Below, in pieces: positions 36,565-46,700 of a stretch of DNA of 64,000 nt; positions within the stretch are counted from its first letter, which is position 1, and every line of letters begins with the position of its first letter. This DNA is from Alteromonas sp. BMJM2. GTDB taxonomy: Bacteria; Pseudomonadota; Gammaproteobacteria; Enterobacterales; Alteromonadaceae. Both the position numbers and the translations under genes were made by a program. The notes under the pieces are model-generated. The model searched no databases, had not been told where the DNA came from, and worked only from the letters and a program-made list of their open reading frames with translations. The stretch is from assembly GCF_027257845.1 (NCBI RefSeq), contig NZ_JAPVOT010000001.1:372001-436000 (forward strand), in the 5' to 3' direction.

Positions 36565-37267
36565 CTAAGGTTCGGATTTCGTCAGGCTGCACTGTGAAAT
36601 GACGTCGGTTTTACCGCATTTATGCTCTTGCTCTAACCTGACATCAAATTTCCACAGTCGATGTAAATGACGCATAACCTTATCTTTTGACTCGGCAAGA
36701 GGGATATCGTGTTGAGGGGTGTAGCGTAATGTTAGCGAATAGTGCGCATTTTTTTCAATAAAATAGAGTAAGTTTTCCTGTGGCTCACTAGGAAAACAAC
36801 GGGGGTGTGTATTATGTTTTTGTGCGTTCTCCGGCAGTGTTCGCCATAGTTCATTGACCTGCGACTGTAGGTATGTCTCGCGTTCTTGCAGACGGTTCTT
36901 TTGTTCCTGTAGGGATATTTTCTGAGGCCGCTTATACCTATCTACGCCAAAGTTCATTAACGCGTGGCACGAATCAAGAATATTCTCTACATCTTCAAAG
37001 CCAAATTTTTGTTCGCATTCGGCAATATAGTTTTTAGCAAACACTAGGTAGTCGATGATTGAGCCAGCGTCGGTCCAAGTTTTAAATAGATAGCTGCCTT
37101 TAAAAAAGGAGTTGTGGCCGTAGCATGCATGGCCCATAACTAACGCCTGCATGGTGATGGTGTTTTCTTCCATTAAATAAGCAATACAAGGGCTTGAATT
37201 AATGACTATTTCATACGCTAACCTCATTTGCCCCCCGTTTATACTGCTGCTCAGTAATCTCAATGAA
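36565..37267 (-). pseudogene. Degraded spoVR (YcgB-type) remnant
   Basis: The frame retains SpoVR-family text almost word for word (LAYEIVINSSPCIAYLMEEN, HACYGHNSFFKGSYLF, DSCHALMNFGVDRYKRPQK) but three lesions are visible. First, the N-terminal ~85 residues of the family are missing; the match starts at FIEITEQQYKRG next to the sodB terminator. Second, that segment lies in another frame, displaced by one extra G in a run of six (about 37231-37236). Third, the centre is deleted: PQENLLYFIEKNA joins directly to HYSLTLRYTPQ, dropping roughly 220 residues present in E. coli YcgB, and the frame resumes into the C-terminal HLHRLWKFDVRLEQ. What remains open is a 232-codon frame. It is unlikely to be functional. 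Confidence 0.88.
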
Positions 37268-37317
37268 GGTAAGGTTTTGTAGGTTAACTTTTTAAGAGAG
37301 TTTTTGTCGCCGAAAGC

Positions 37318-37344
37318 AAAAAAGCCTCGCTAGTGCGAGGCTTT
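37318..37344 (-). terminator. Rho-independent terminator after sodB
   Basis: AAAGCCTCGC (37321-37330) and GCGAGGCTTT (37335-37344) form a perfect 10-bp stem with a TAGT loop; A run 37318-37323 gives the T-tract on the minus strand. Confidence 0.92.
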
Positions 37345-37426
37345 CATATTCAGCTATTTGTAGCGATTTATTTCTATTCAGTGACCGCTCTGTATAGCGC
37401 TCACCCTGTCTAGAAACAGAGGTCGC

Positions 37427-38008
37427 TTACGCTAGGTTGCTATTAGCAAATTCCCAGTTTACCAATGCCCAGAAGTTTTCTAGGTACTTAGGACGAGCAT
37501 TACGGTAATCGATGTAATACGCGTGTTCCCAAAGGTCAACAGTTAGGATTGGCGTTAGCGAGTCGCCTGAAATAGGTGTTTCAGCATTGCTTGTATTAAC
37601 AATGTCTAGGCTGCCGTCAGCTGTTTTTACTAGCCACGTCCAGCTTGAACCGAAGTTGTTCACTGCTTTGTCATTAAACGCGGCTTGGAAGTCAGCGAAT
37701 GAGCCCCATTTTGCATTGATTGCGTCAGCTACTGCACCTGTTGGCTCGCCGCCGCCATTTGGGCTTAAGCAATTCCAGTAGAAAGTATGGTTCCAAACTT
37801 GAGCTGCGTTATTGAATACACCGCCTTCAGAAGCCTTAATGATTTCTTCTAGGCTCTTGCTCGCCATATCAGTACCTTCTACTAGGCCATTAAGCTTAGT
37901 TACGTAGGTGGCGTGATGCTTGCCATAGTGGTATTCAAGTGTCTCAGCTGAAATATGCGGTTCTAGTGCATTTTGTTCGTATGGTAATGCTGGTAATTCA
38001 AAAGCCAT
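37427..38008 (-). CDS. sodB: Iron superoxide dismutase
   Basis: Converts superoxide to oxygen and peroxide in the cytoplasm. From the ATG at 38008 (GGAG six bases upstream) the protein has 193 residues, the same as E. coli SodB. Metal-ligand regions are [13 protein letters not shown] (His27), NHTFYWNC and [13 protein letters not shown]. The sequence pattern ([25 protein letters not shown]) is that of the Fe form. A 7-base stretch overlapping the ribosome site can pair with the candidate Fur-controlled sRNA at 27282-27363. Confidence 0.97.
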   Translation of the reverse strand: MAFELPALPYEQNALEPHISAETLEYHYGKHHATYVTKLNGLVEGTDMASKSLEEIIKASEGGVFNNAAQVWNHTFYWNCLSPNGGGEPTGAVADAINAKWGSFADFQAAFNDKAVNNFGSSWTWLVKTADGSLDIVNTSNAETPISGDSLTPILTVDLWEHAYYIDYRNARPKYLENFWALVNWEFANSNLA

Positions 38009-38454
38009 GTCGGTCTCCATGATTGGTTTTGTGTATGTAACGTTATCAACCCTCTAAAGCCTGCTATTAGAGGACAAGGTGCTAATTTAGCTCACTAATA
38101 TCGTTATGTGTATTGTTTCGAAATAAAGCGTTTCGAAATAAAGCATAACGTAGAAGTGGGGATAAAGTCTTATAACTCAATGACAAAATTATGAATTTTT
38201 TGTCTATGCTTGAGAGAAGTAAGTATCGGTACAATTGATAGCCACATGACCTTTCAACAGATCACTTTATAACGCGTGTTTTATCGGCGCTAGTAAAGCG
38301 ACTGCCGCGTTACTCTATTCATTATTAAGCATATTAGCGGTTATGTTAAACACTGCATAACATCACAATAAGATAATTTGTGTTATTCTGCCCTTGATAA
38401 ATGTGACGAGCATTCCCACTTCCTGAGTATTAACTATTCCGCTGAGAGGATCCC
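38009..38454. other. Divergent intergenic region, sodB / grxD
   Basis: 446 bases containing the promoters of both redox genes. A perfect 15-bp tandem duplication lies at 38115-38144. No Fur box was found. The rest is AT-rich without other clear structure. Confidence 0.55.
38115..38144. repeat. Perfect 15-bp tandem duplication upstream of sodB
   Basis: GTTTCGAAATAAAGC occurs twice head to tail. Each copy contains the palindrome TTTCGAAA, so the duplication also doubles a potential regulator half-site. Confidence 0.9.
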
Positions 38455-38805
38455 ATGGACAATACTGAAAGCCAATCGACGATTGACAGAATTAAGCAAC
38501 AAATTGAAGAGAACCCAATCTTACTTTACATGAAGGGCTCACCTAAGCTTCCAAGCTGTGGATTTTCTTCACAAGCTTCACAGGCGCTTATGTCGTGTGG
38601 GGAAGCATTCGCATACGTTGATATTCTTCAGAACCCAGACATTCGAGCAGAATTGCCAAAATATGCAAACTGGCCAACGTTTCCACAACTGTGGGTTGAT
38701 GGTGAACTCGTAGGCGGGTGTGACATCATTATTGAAATGTTCCAGCAAAACGAGCTACAGCCTTTAGTCAAAGAAACGGCTGAAAAACACAAAACTGAAG
38801 AGTAA
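38455..38805 (+). CDS. grxD: Monothiol glutaredoxin Grx4
   Basis: A 116-residue monothiol glutaredoxin that carries [2Fe-2S] clusters for iron-sulfur assembly and sensing. The CGFS active site is at residues 35-38, preceded by the family text PILLYMKGSPKLPS; the glutathione-binding WPTFPQLWVDGELVGGCDI follows. The wording is close to E. coli GrxD throughout. It is monocistronic, divergent from sodB, and ends at a hairpin. Confidence 0.98.
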   Translation: MDNTESQSTIDRIKQQIEENPILLYMKGSPKLPSCGFSSQASQALMSCGEAFAYVDILQNPDIRAELPKYANWPTFPQLWVDGELVGGCDIIIEMFQQNELQPLVKETAEKHKTEE

Positions 38806-39128
38806 TTGGAAAATCTTATTTCTCTATTGAAAAGCCGGCTTTGAGTTGGCTTTTTTGATTAAAACCACCCAAAAACACACCGCTTTTAATTCCGCTAAAA
38901 CTACATAGACAAGCCAGAAAAATAAATCCTCTACGCCTTGAAAAAAAATTTTTATTTTATCGAAAAAGGTTTGTTTTTTAATACGTTACCCTCTATAAAA
39001 AACCTGTGCTGACACAGCAGTCGTCAGTGATGAAGGTCTAATAAAAAAATACTTTATCGTAATCACTCTGGTTATGGTTTAAGGCGCAAAAGCGCCAAAG
39101 CTGATAAAGAAAACTCCGGGAAAACACC
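38806..39128. other. Intergenic region, grxD / TonB receptor
   Basis: 323 bases. It holds the grxD terminator (38831-38856: AAAGCC with GGCTTT and T6) and, close to the receptor start, a small hairpin GGCGC-AAAA-GCGCC at 39083-39096 in the leader. No Fur box is visible. Confidence 0.55.
38831..38856 (+). terminator. Rho-independent terminator after grxD
   Basis: AAAGCC pairs with GGCTTT around an 11-base loop and a T6 run ends it. Confidence 0.75.
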
Positions 39129-41681
39129 ATGAAAACACACTTGTCTTTATTGACTAAAAACGTACGCAGCGTACTAGCTGCTTCTGCTGCGTTTTCCGTT
39201 ATTGCTGCCGCGCCTGTTTATGCGCAAGAAGCAGACGACGAAAAGAAAGCGGAAGATTACGAACAAATTGCGGTAGTTGGTTCACGTGCAGCACCACGCT
39301 CAATTGGCGATTCAGCAGTGCCAATTGACATCATATCCAGTGAGGACTTTAAGCAACAGGGTGCCACTGATATGGTATCTATGATGCAAACGGTGGTTCC
39401 TTCATTTAACGTGAACGACCAGCCAATCAACGATGCATCAACGTTAGTACGCCCAGCAAACTTACGCGGCATGGCAGCTGACCATACTCTTGTTTTAGTC
39501 AATGGTAAGCGTCGTCACCGCTCAGCAGTCATTACTTTCCTTGGTGGCGGTCTTTCTGACGGCGCACAAGGTCCAGATATTTCAGTTATCCCAGCATCTG
39601 CATTAAAGCAGGTAGAAGTACTTCGTGACGGCGCCGCTGCACAGTACGGTTCAGATGCCATCGCAGGCGTTATCAACTTCGTCCTTAACGATGCATCAGA
39701 AGGCGGTACGTTTGAAGCTCGTTACGGCTCATTTTATGAAGGCGATGGTGACATGATCCAGCTTTCAGGCAACATTGGTCTTCCACTGTCTGATGCGGGC
39801 TTCATCAACCTTTCTGCTGAATATCGCACTGCAGACGATACATCTCGCAGCGTGCAGCGTGATGACGCCGCAGCGCTTGTTGCTGCTGGCAACACCTTTG
39901 TCGCAGACCCTGCACAAATATGGGGTTCGCCTGAAATTAAGCACGACATTAAGCTTTTCGCGAATGCGGGACTAGAGCTATCAGACTCTTCAGAAGCCTA
40001 CATGTTTGGTAACTATGCGGTGCGCGAAGTTGAAGGTGGCTTCTACTACCGTAACCCACATACTCGCGGCGGTGTTTTCGCTAATGACGGTTCGCTTCTT
40101 GTGGGTGACTTAACTGGTGATATGTCGGGCAACTGTCCAACTGATATTGCACCAGGCGCAAACGTGCTGACTAACGAACGTTATATCAATGAAGTGGCGA
40201 ACAATCCGGATTGCTTTGCGTTCAACGAAATTCTTCCTGGCGGCTTCACGCCACGTTTCGGCGGTGAAGTGACTGATATGTCTTTGGTATTCGGTACGAA
40301 AGGCGAGTTAGACAACGACGTAACGTATGACGTTAGCGTTAACTTAGGCCAGAACGAAGTTGATTTTAAAATTAGCAACACGATCAACCCATCTCTTGGT
40401 CCAGATACACCGTTTGAATTCAGTCCGGGTCGTTACACCCAGTCTGAGCAAACGTTAGATATAGATTTCACTAAACCTTTCGATATTGGCCTATACGAGC
40501 CACTTTTCGTTGCAACGGGTTTCCAATACCGTCACGAAAGCTACGAGAGTTTTGCAGGTGATAACGCGTCCTATGAAATAGGTCCATTGGCGTCACAAGG
40601 CTTTGGCATTGGTTCAAATGGTTTCCCTGGCTTAGCAGCTAATAGCCAAGGCCTTGTGTCTCGTCATAACGTAGCATTTTATATTGATGCAGAGGCGTAC
40701 ATTACTGAAAACTTTATGTTAGCAGGTGCGCTTCGTTATGAAGATTTCTCAGACTTCGGTGACACCACAAAAGGTAAAATTGCGTTCCGTTGGCAAGCAC
40801 TTGAAAACATCGCGTTCCGTGGTGCTTACTCAACTGGCTTTAAAGCGCCAACACTGGGTCAAAGTAACGTTCGCAACGTAACGACAGCGTTTGGTACTGG
40901 CGGCGAACTTATTGACCGTGCGACGCTACCACCAACGGATCCAGTATCGCAGCTTAAAGGCGGTGAACAGCTCACTCCTGAAGAATCAGAAAGCATGACT
41001 TTTGGTATTGTTGCACAGTTTGACAGCGGGTTATTTATCACAGCTGATTACTACAATATCGAACTTACAGACCGTTTAAGTACTGCTTCGGGCATTGCGC
41101 TAACTGATGAAGATATTGCGACCTTGATTTCTCAAGGTATCAATGATGCGTCTAGCTTCTCTGAAATCAGCTTCTTTACCAATGACTTTGATACTACAAC
41201 GGAAGGTGTTGACGTAGTAGCAAACTACAGCATGGAAATGTTGGGTGGAGACACTAAGTTCTCACTTGCTTATAACTGGACATCAACAGTAGTTGACCGA
41301 GCGTCTGATAATATTTCAGATTTCCGTATTCGCATGCTAGAAGACAACCTTCCAGCGGTTCGTTACAGCGCAACGGCTAACCACACAAACGGTGACTGGC
41401 GTTTCCTTACACGCCTAAACTATTTTGGCAGCATCTTTGAAGATCACTTAGACTCAGCCCTTCCAATTGAGAAAATTGGTTCTGAATTTACCGTTGATTT
41501 AGAAGTAGCGTATAGCTTTACAGAAGACTTCACGCTTACTGTTGGCGCCAAAAACGCGTTGGATGAATACCCAGACGAAAATACGCAATATGCGGGCATT
41601 GCTGGGTCGTTATACCCAACAACAGCACCTATTGGTATTAATGGTGGGTTCTACTACCTACGAGGCATGTACACGTTCTAA
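39129..41681 (+). CDS. TonB-dependent receptor without signalling domain
   Basis: An 850-residue outer-membrane transporter with a signal peptide ending at VYAQ (about residue 33), a TonB-box-like EQIAVVGSRAAPRS, a plug domain and a barrel ending in F. Its plug shares long identical runs with the receptor at 43707 (NVNDQPINDAS, HRSAVITFLGGGLSDGAQGP), so the two are paralogs, but this one lacks an STN domain. It is followed by a strong bidirectional terminator and then the sigma/anti-sigma pair. The substrate is unknown; the ITF-type plug and the pairing hint at a common ligand. Confidence 0.93.
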   Translation: MKTHLSLLTKNVRSVLAASAAFSVIAAAPVYAQEADDEKKAEDYEQIAVVGSRAAPRSIGDSAVPIDIISSEDFKQQGATDMVSMMQTVVPSFNVNDQPINDASTLVRPANLRGMAADHTLVLVNGKRRHRSAVITFLGGGLSDGAQGPDISVIPASALKQVEVLRDGAAAQYGSDAIAGVINFVLNDASEGGTFEARYGSFYEGDGDMIQLSGNIGLPLSDAGFINLSAEYRTADDTSRSVQRDDAAALVAAGNTFVADPAQIWGSPEIKHDIKLFANAGLELSDSSEAYMFGNYAVREVEGGFYYRNPHTRGGVFANDGSLLVGDLTGDMSGNCPTDIAPGANVLTNERYINEVANNPDCFAFNEILPGGFTPRFGGEVTDMSLVFGTKGELDNDVTYDVSVNLGQNEVDFKISNTINPSLGPDTPFEFSPGRYTQSEQTLDIDFTKPFDIGLYEPLFVATGFQYRHESYESFAGDNASYEIGPLASQGFGIGSNGFPGLAANSQGLVSRHNVAFYIDAEAYITENFMLAGALRYEDFSDFGDTTKGKIAFRWQALENIAFRGAYSTGFKAPTLGQSNVRNVTTAFGTGGELIDRATLPPTDPVSQLKGGEQLTPEESESMTFGIVAQFDSGLFITADYYNIELTDRLSTASGIALTDEDIATLISQGINDASSFSEISFFTNDFDTTTEGVDVVANYSMEMLGGDTKFSLAYNWTSTVVDRASDNISDFRIRMLEDNLPAVRYSATANHTNGDWRFLTRLNYFGSIFEDHLDSALPIEKIGSEFTVDLEVAYSFTEDFTLTVGAKNALDEYPDENTQYAGIAGSLYPTTAPIGINGGFYYLRGMYTF

Positions 41682-41692
41682 CTTGTACATCT

Positions 41693-41718
41693 AAAAAGGG
41701 AGCATTTGCTCCCTTTTT
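41693..41718 (+). terminator. Bidirectional Rho-independent terminator
   Basis: AAAAAGGGAGC and GCTCCCTTTTT form a perfect 11-bp stem around ATTT. Confidence 0.95.
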
Positions 41719-41860
41719 ACTCACCGCAAAATTCATATTTAAAGCGTGAAAAGCCTGACAAACACAGGCATGATTAGGGGCTATAGATTTTAGCTGTTAT
41801 CCCAAAATCTATATTTCTTGAACATCTGTAAGCAATTCGAAACACATTCATTAGAGATTT

Positions 41861-42421
41861 ATGACCAGAAAGTCGACAGTAGCTGAAACCTTCTTAAAAT
41901 ACCGCAGCAAGTTAATGCGCGCGGTAGGCACTATTGTTGGTACTGATGATATTGAAGATATAGTGCAAGAAGCATTTATTAAGAGCTATGAGGCCGAACT
42001 AAAACAAGAAATACAGTATGAACGGACCTACATGCTTAAAACTGCGCGTAATTTAGCGCTTAACCATGTGTCGAAGGCTGAAAATAAAAATAAACAGCAT
42101 TTAGACGATATGGATATGCTGCCCTATGAGTTGATAGGGCACAGTTTAGAAAAAAACGTAGAAAGTAAAGAGCGCTTCATTCACTTTTGCCGAGCCACAG
42201 ACACGCTGTCTGCGGATGTGAAGCGCGTATTTTTATTGAAAAAAGTCTATGGCATGCGACAAAAAGAAATTGCCGAACTCGTGGGGTTGAGTGAAAGCAC
42301 TGTGGAAAAGCATGTCGCCAAAGGTCTTTTAATGTGCTCTCGGTATTTGGCCGACCTGTCAAAAGATACTTCGTCACCCCAAGCACCTTTAAGTGCGACT
42401 CAGGACATAAGCAGTAGTTGA
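41861..42421 (+). CDS. FecI-type ECF RNA polymerase sigma factor
   Basis: A 186-residue sigma-70 family factor of the extracytoplasmic group. Region 2 covers about residues 10-75 (DDIEDIVQEAFIKSYEA, TYMLKTARNLALNHV), and region 4 about 115-165 with the helix-turn-helix VYGMRQKEIAELVGLSESTVEKHV. It would direct RNA polymerase to the receptor gene(s) when released by FecR. The FecR start lies one base after its stop, so the two are coupled. The C-terminal ~25 residues are Ser/Thr-rich. Confidence 0.94.
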   Translation: MTRKSTVAETFLKYRSKLMRAVGTIVGTDDIEDIVQEAFIKSYEAELKQEIQYERTYMLKTARNLALNHVSKAENKNKQHLDDMDMLPYELIGHSLEKNVESKERFIHFCRATDTLSADVKRVFLLKKVYGMRQKEIAELVGLSESTVEKHVAKGLLMCSRYLADLSKDTSSPQAPLSATQDISSS

Positions 42422-42422
42422 T

Positions 42423-43490
42423 ATGAATAACATTCGCCAATTTTCCAGTAAAGAAGATATCCAAGAGCATGCCTGCTTGTGGGTAAGCCGCTTAGACCGC
42501 GGTTTGAGAGATGAAGAGCTCGTGGAACTTGATAGCTGGCTTAGCGAGAGTAACGCCCATCGTCAGTCTCTTATTGAAGCGGCTAGCCTCTGGGACGACA
42601 TGTCTGTGCTCAACGAGTTAAGTGGCTTGTTTCCCGAGTCTCACATGCGTAAAAGTGATGGAAACAGAGCAAAGCGCCAAAACGCTCTTCAACAGCGTGC
42701 TAATTGGAGTATTGCCGCTGTTTTCTTGGTAATGACGTTAGCGATAGGGACGATTGTTCAGCAAGTGTGGTTAGACAATACACCTGAGTTTGCCGCCATA
42801 AGCGAAAAAGTGGAGACGGGTATTGGAGAGCAAAAAAACATCACCTTGGCCGATGGTTCTGTCATGCACTTGAACACTAATTCTATCGTTACGGTCGATT
42901 TTTCCCAGAGCGCGCGTTCTATTGTGCTGCTAAAGGGGGAAGCTCATTTTGAAGTGGCTCATGATACGTCTCGCCCCTTCTCAGTAACCGCAGGAAACAA
43001 CACGGTTACCGCGGTAGGAACAGCATTTAATATGCAGTACGTTAACGATAATGCTTTCGAACTGGTTGTGACAGACGGAAAGGTACTCGTTAAAGATCGG
43101 TTCAGAGATTCCACATCTGCCGAATCTTTGTTTGGGAAGAAGCCTGTTACCGAGGAAGGTCTCCTTATGTTCGCGGGTGAGAAAGCCACGGTGCAAGGCA
43201 AGGTGGAAGCTCGCGAAAGCATGTCGAAAAACGATATTGATGATGATTTAGCTTGGCAGCAGGGGATGATTGTATTTAAAGGCGAGCCTTTAGAAGCGGT
43301 ACTTGCTGAGATAGGACGCTACACGCCAGTGCGGTTTAACATAACAGATGAACGCCTACGTAAACGCCGGGTTGCTGGCTACTTTAAAGTGGGCGATATC
43401 GATGGCTTACTGGCAGCGCTAAAAAGCAGTTTTAATATCAATTATGAAAAAATAACCGATACAAGCATTCAGTTATCTGTCGCTTCTTAG
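42423..43490 (+). CDS. FecR-family transmembrane anti-sigma regulator
   Basis: A 355-residue inner-membrane protein that holds or activates the sigma factor. The N-terminal cytoplasmic domain (DUF4880-like: ACLWVSRLDRGLRDEELVELDSWL) is followed by one membrane helix (about residues 96-116) and the periplasmic FecR domain (ITLADGSVMHLNTNSIVTV, VLLKGEAHFEVAHDTSRPF, VTAVGTAFNMQY). The C-terminal ~80 residues resemble an STN-like domain (FKGEPLEAVLAEIGRYTPVRF), which should meet the signalling domain of the receptor. Confidence 0.94.
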   Translation: MNNIRQFSSKEDIQEHACLWVSRLDRGLRDEELVELDSWLSESNAHRQSLIEAASLWDDMSVLNELSGLFPESHMRKSDGNRAKRQNALQQRANWSIAAVFLVMTLAIGTIVQQVWLDNTPEFAAISEKVETGIGEQKNITLADGSVMHLNTNSIVTVDFSQSARSIVLLKGEAHFEVAHDTSRPFSVTAGNNTVTAVGTAFNMQYVNDNAFELVVTDGKVLVKDRFRDSTSAESLFGKKPVTEEGLLMFAGEKATVQGKVEARESMSKNDIDDDLAWQQGMIVFKGEPLEAVLAEIGRYTPVRFNITDERLRKRRVAGYFKVGDIDGLLAALKSSFNINYEKITDTSIQLSVAS

Positions 43491-43563
43491 GCAGTTTTGA
43501 TCATGACTGTATGAAACTGTTGAGCTTAAGCAGCCTCAAAAATATATAAAAAAAGAGTGGCAA

Positions 43564-43593
43564 GCGCTAATGCGATATAAAAATATTTAGCGC
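43564..43593. repeat. Inverted repeat before the STN receptor gene
   Basis: GCGCTAA (43564-43570) and TTAGCGC (43587-43593), 16 bases apart. It lies between the FecR stop and the receptor start and could be an operator. Confidence 0.55.
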
Positions 43594-43706
43594 GATGGTA
43601 CTGGCCTATTGGCATCCGCTTATTGAATGTGACAATATACGAAAGAATAACAGCACATCGATATTTTACCTTGCAGTACATGCATTTTGCAGACATTACT
43701 CATTCT

Positions 43707-46700
43707 ATGAAACGTCAACTTTTTAGTTGGTGTTTTCGTGCTGTGGACTCTCATTACTGTGCTCACAAAAGCGCCGGTCGCAGCGCTAATCCCAGCGCTT
43801 ATCGTGGCTCCCATGACAGCAGCAATAAAAAGAGCCAAGTGGCGCTGGCGATATACATAGCCTTTTCAAGCATGGGGTGGCAAAGCGTAAGCCATGCTCA
43901 GCAATCTACATCTGCAAGCCGCGATAGCGAGGCCCCAGCTTTATCGGAAGTGCCCTTATTTACGTTTTCGGTGCAATCCCAATCGGCAGATGAAGCCCTA
44001 ACCGAGCTGGCTAAGCAGGCAAATACCACACTCCTTTTTCCCTTCGATTTAGCCAAGCGAGTTAAAACCAACTCGCTCAATGGCACCTATACGCTGAATG
44101 AAGCACTTGAGCAGCTGCTAGAAGGAACCGAGCTTGCGGTAATTGCTGATGATTTAGGTGTACTAAGCATACGCTCACGAACATCGTTAGTGGCTAAAAA
44201 GCCCGTTGAGCGCAAAGAAGAAGAGCAAGAGGATAATAGTAACGCCCTAGAACGCATTGCTATCGTTGGCACACGAAATGCGCCTAGAAGCGCCGTTGAT
44301 TCGCCGGTTCCGCTGGATATTATTGGCGCTAAGTCGTTAAGCTCTCAAGGCAATGCAGACGTGCTGTCAATGCTCAGCGTTATGGTGCCATCTCTTAATG
44401 TGAACGACCAACCAATCAACGACGCAAGCAGCTTGGTAAGGCCAGCAAATTTACGCGGTATGTCATCTGACCATACGTTGCTATTGCTCAACGGTAAGCG
44501 TCGGCATCGTTCTGCGGTCATCACCTTTTTAGGTGGCGGGTTGAGCGATGGCGCACAGGGCCCCGATATTTCAGTTATTCCAGCGTATGCGTTAAAGCAG
44601 GTGGAAGTATTGCGAGATGGAGCATCAGCGCAATATGGCTCAGACGCTATTGCCGGTGTCATTAATTTTGTGCTTAAAGATGATAGGGAAGGAGGAAGCT
44701 TTGCATTGAAATCAGGTGCCTATGGCGAGGGAGATGGTGCTTTATTTCAATTTCAGGGTAATCGTGGCTTTGCATTGAGCGACACTGGTTTTATTAATGT
44801 AACTGGTGAATATCGCCAGCAGGGCGGTACGTCTCGAACGGTGCAGCGGAACGACGCTTTCGCGTTAAGCGAGCAGGGAAATGGTTTTATTCAAAATCCC
44901 GCGCAAATTTGGGGCGCGCTTGATGTTGATAACGATATAAAGTTTGCCGTTAACGCAGGCTATCGCCCATCTTCCACCACGGCCGTATACGGCTTTTTAA
45001 CTGCAGCCACTCGAAAGCTATCGGGTGGATTTTACTACCGCAATCCCCAAACACGGGATGGGGTGTTTAGCCGCACTGATGGTGAAACCGGAGCACGGCG
45101 ACTAATTGTTGCCGATTTAGATGGTATTGATTCTGGCATACAGTGCCCTTCAATTACCCTTACCGATGCCGATGTATTGCAAAATCCTACCTATCAGCAG
45201 ATTGCGGATAACCGTACTGAGCTTGGCGAAAACTGCTTTGCGTTCAACGAGGTTTATCCAGGTGGTTTTACACCAAGCTTTGGCGGCACTATTAAAGACG
45301 CCTCATTGGCGGTGGGGCTTAGAAAAGAGCTTCCTTACGATTGGGCTTTCGATGTGAGTGCGAGTTTGGGCTACAGTAATGTAGACTATGAGATTACCAA
45401 TACGGTAAACCCCTCATTAGGTCCGGCTTCTCCAACGTCATTTAACCCAGGAGGCGTGTCTCAAGTCGAGCGCACCCTAAATTTAGATTTTTCGAAGCTA
45501 ATTCAAACCGTATTCGACGACCCTGTGAGTATTGGTCTTGGAATAGAGTGGCGAAAAGAGACCTATTTTCAAAAAGCAGGCGATGAGAGTTCATATATTG
45601 CAGGGCCTTATGCATTTGAGCCCCCGTTAGGCTTAAACGAAGGATTTTCAATTGGCTCCAACGGTTTCCCTGGCTATCAGCCTCAGTCTGCTGGAAATTG
45701 GAGTCGCAGTAATTGGGCTATGTACGCCGATATTGAGTTTTTCGTTACCGAAGCATTGCAATTTGGTGTTGCCTCACGTCTTGAGCACTTCAGTGACTTT
45801 GGCACTACATTTGATGGCAAGTTGAGTACGCGCTACAAACTTACCGATCTTTTTGCTTTAAGAGGCTCAGTGAATACAGGCTTTAAAGCGCCCACGGTAG
45901 GGCAGAGCAATGTTATTAACGTGACCACGGCCTACGGCGCCAACGGGCTAGAAGACCAAGCCACACTGCCGCCTACAGATTTAATATCCGTACAGCTTGG
46001 CGCGACACCGCTGACACCAGAGGAATCGGTCAATTTCAGTGTAGGGGCGGTAATGCACGTGAGTGAGTATTTCTTTGCCACCGTCGATTATTTCAATATT
46101 CGCTTGGAAGATAGGATCAGCACTACGTCAGCTATCCCGCTCACAGAAGATGACATCAGTGCACTTATTGCCGATGGGCGACCTGATGCGGCTAAATACA
46201 ACGCTGCAAAATATTTTACTAACGATTTTGATACTAAAACACAGGGTGTTGATGTTGTTGTAAATTATCAATTTGCAGCAGGAGAATGGCAAAACAATCT
46301 GCTGTTTGCCTACAACTGGACCGATACGCAGGTAGAGCGAGTGACGTTATACCCGGCGTTAGTCGATGGCGCGCTTCAGCTTACGCCAAATTTGACCAAT
46401 GCGCGGATACGCATGCTAGAGGATAATTTGCCAGCCCACAGGGGAAGTATTACTCTCGAACAAGCTATTTCGTCATTCGCATTTACATGGCGCTTAAACT
46501 ACTTTGGCTCATTTTATGAAGATCACTTAGATGCATCTGCAGGCTTTGATATATATGGTAGTGCAAGACTGACCATGGATGCGCAGTTTTCGTGGCAAGT
46601 GTCAGAGGAAACTCGTTTTACAGTTGGGGCGCAAAACTTATTCAATACGTTGCCAGATACTAATATTTTCAAGGGAGAGGTTGGTGCTTTGTATCCGCCG

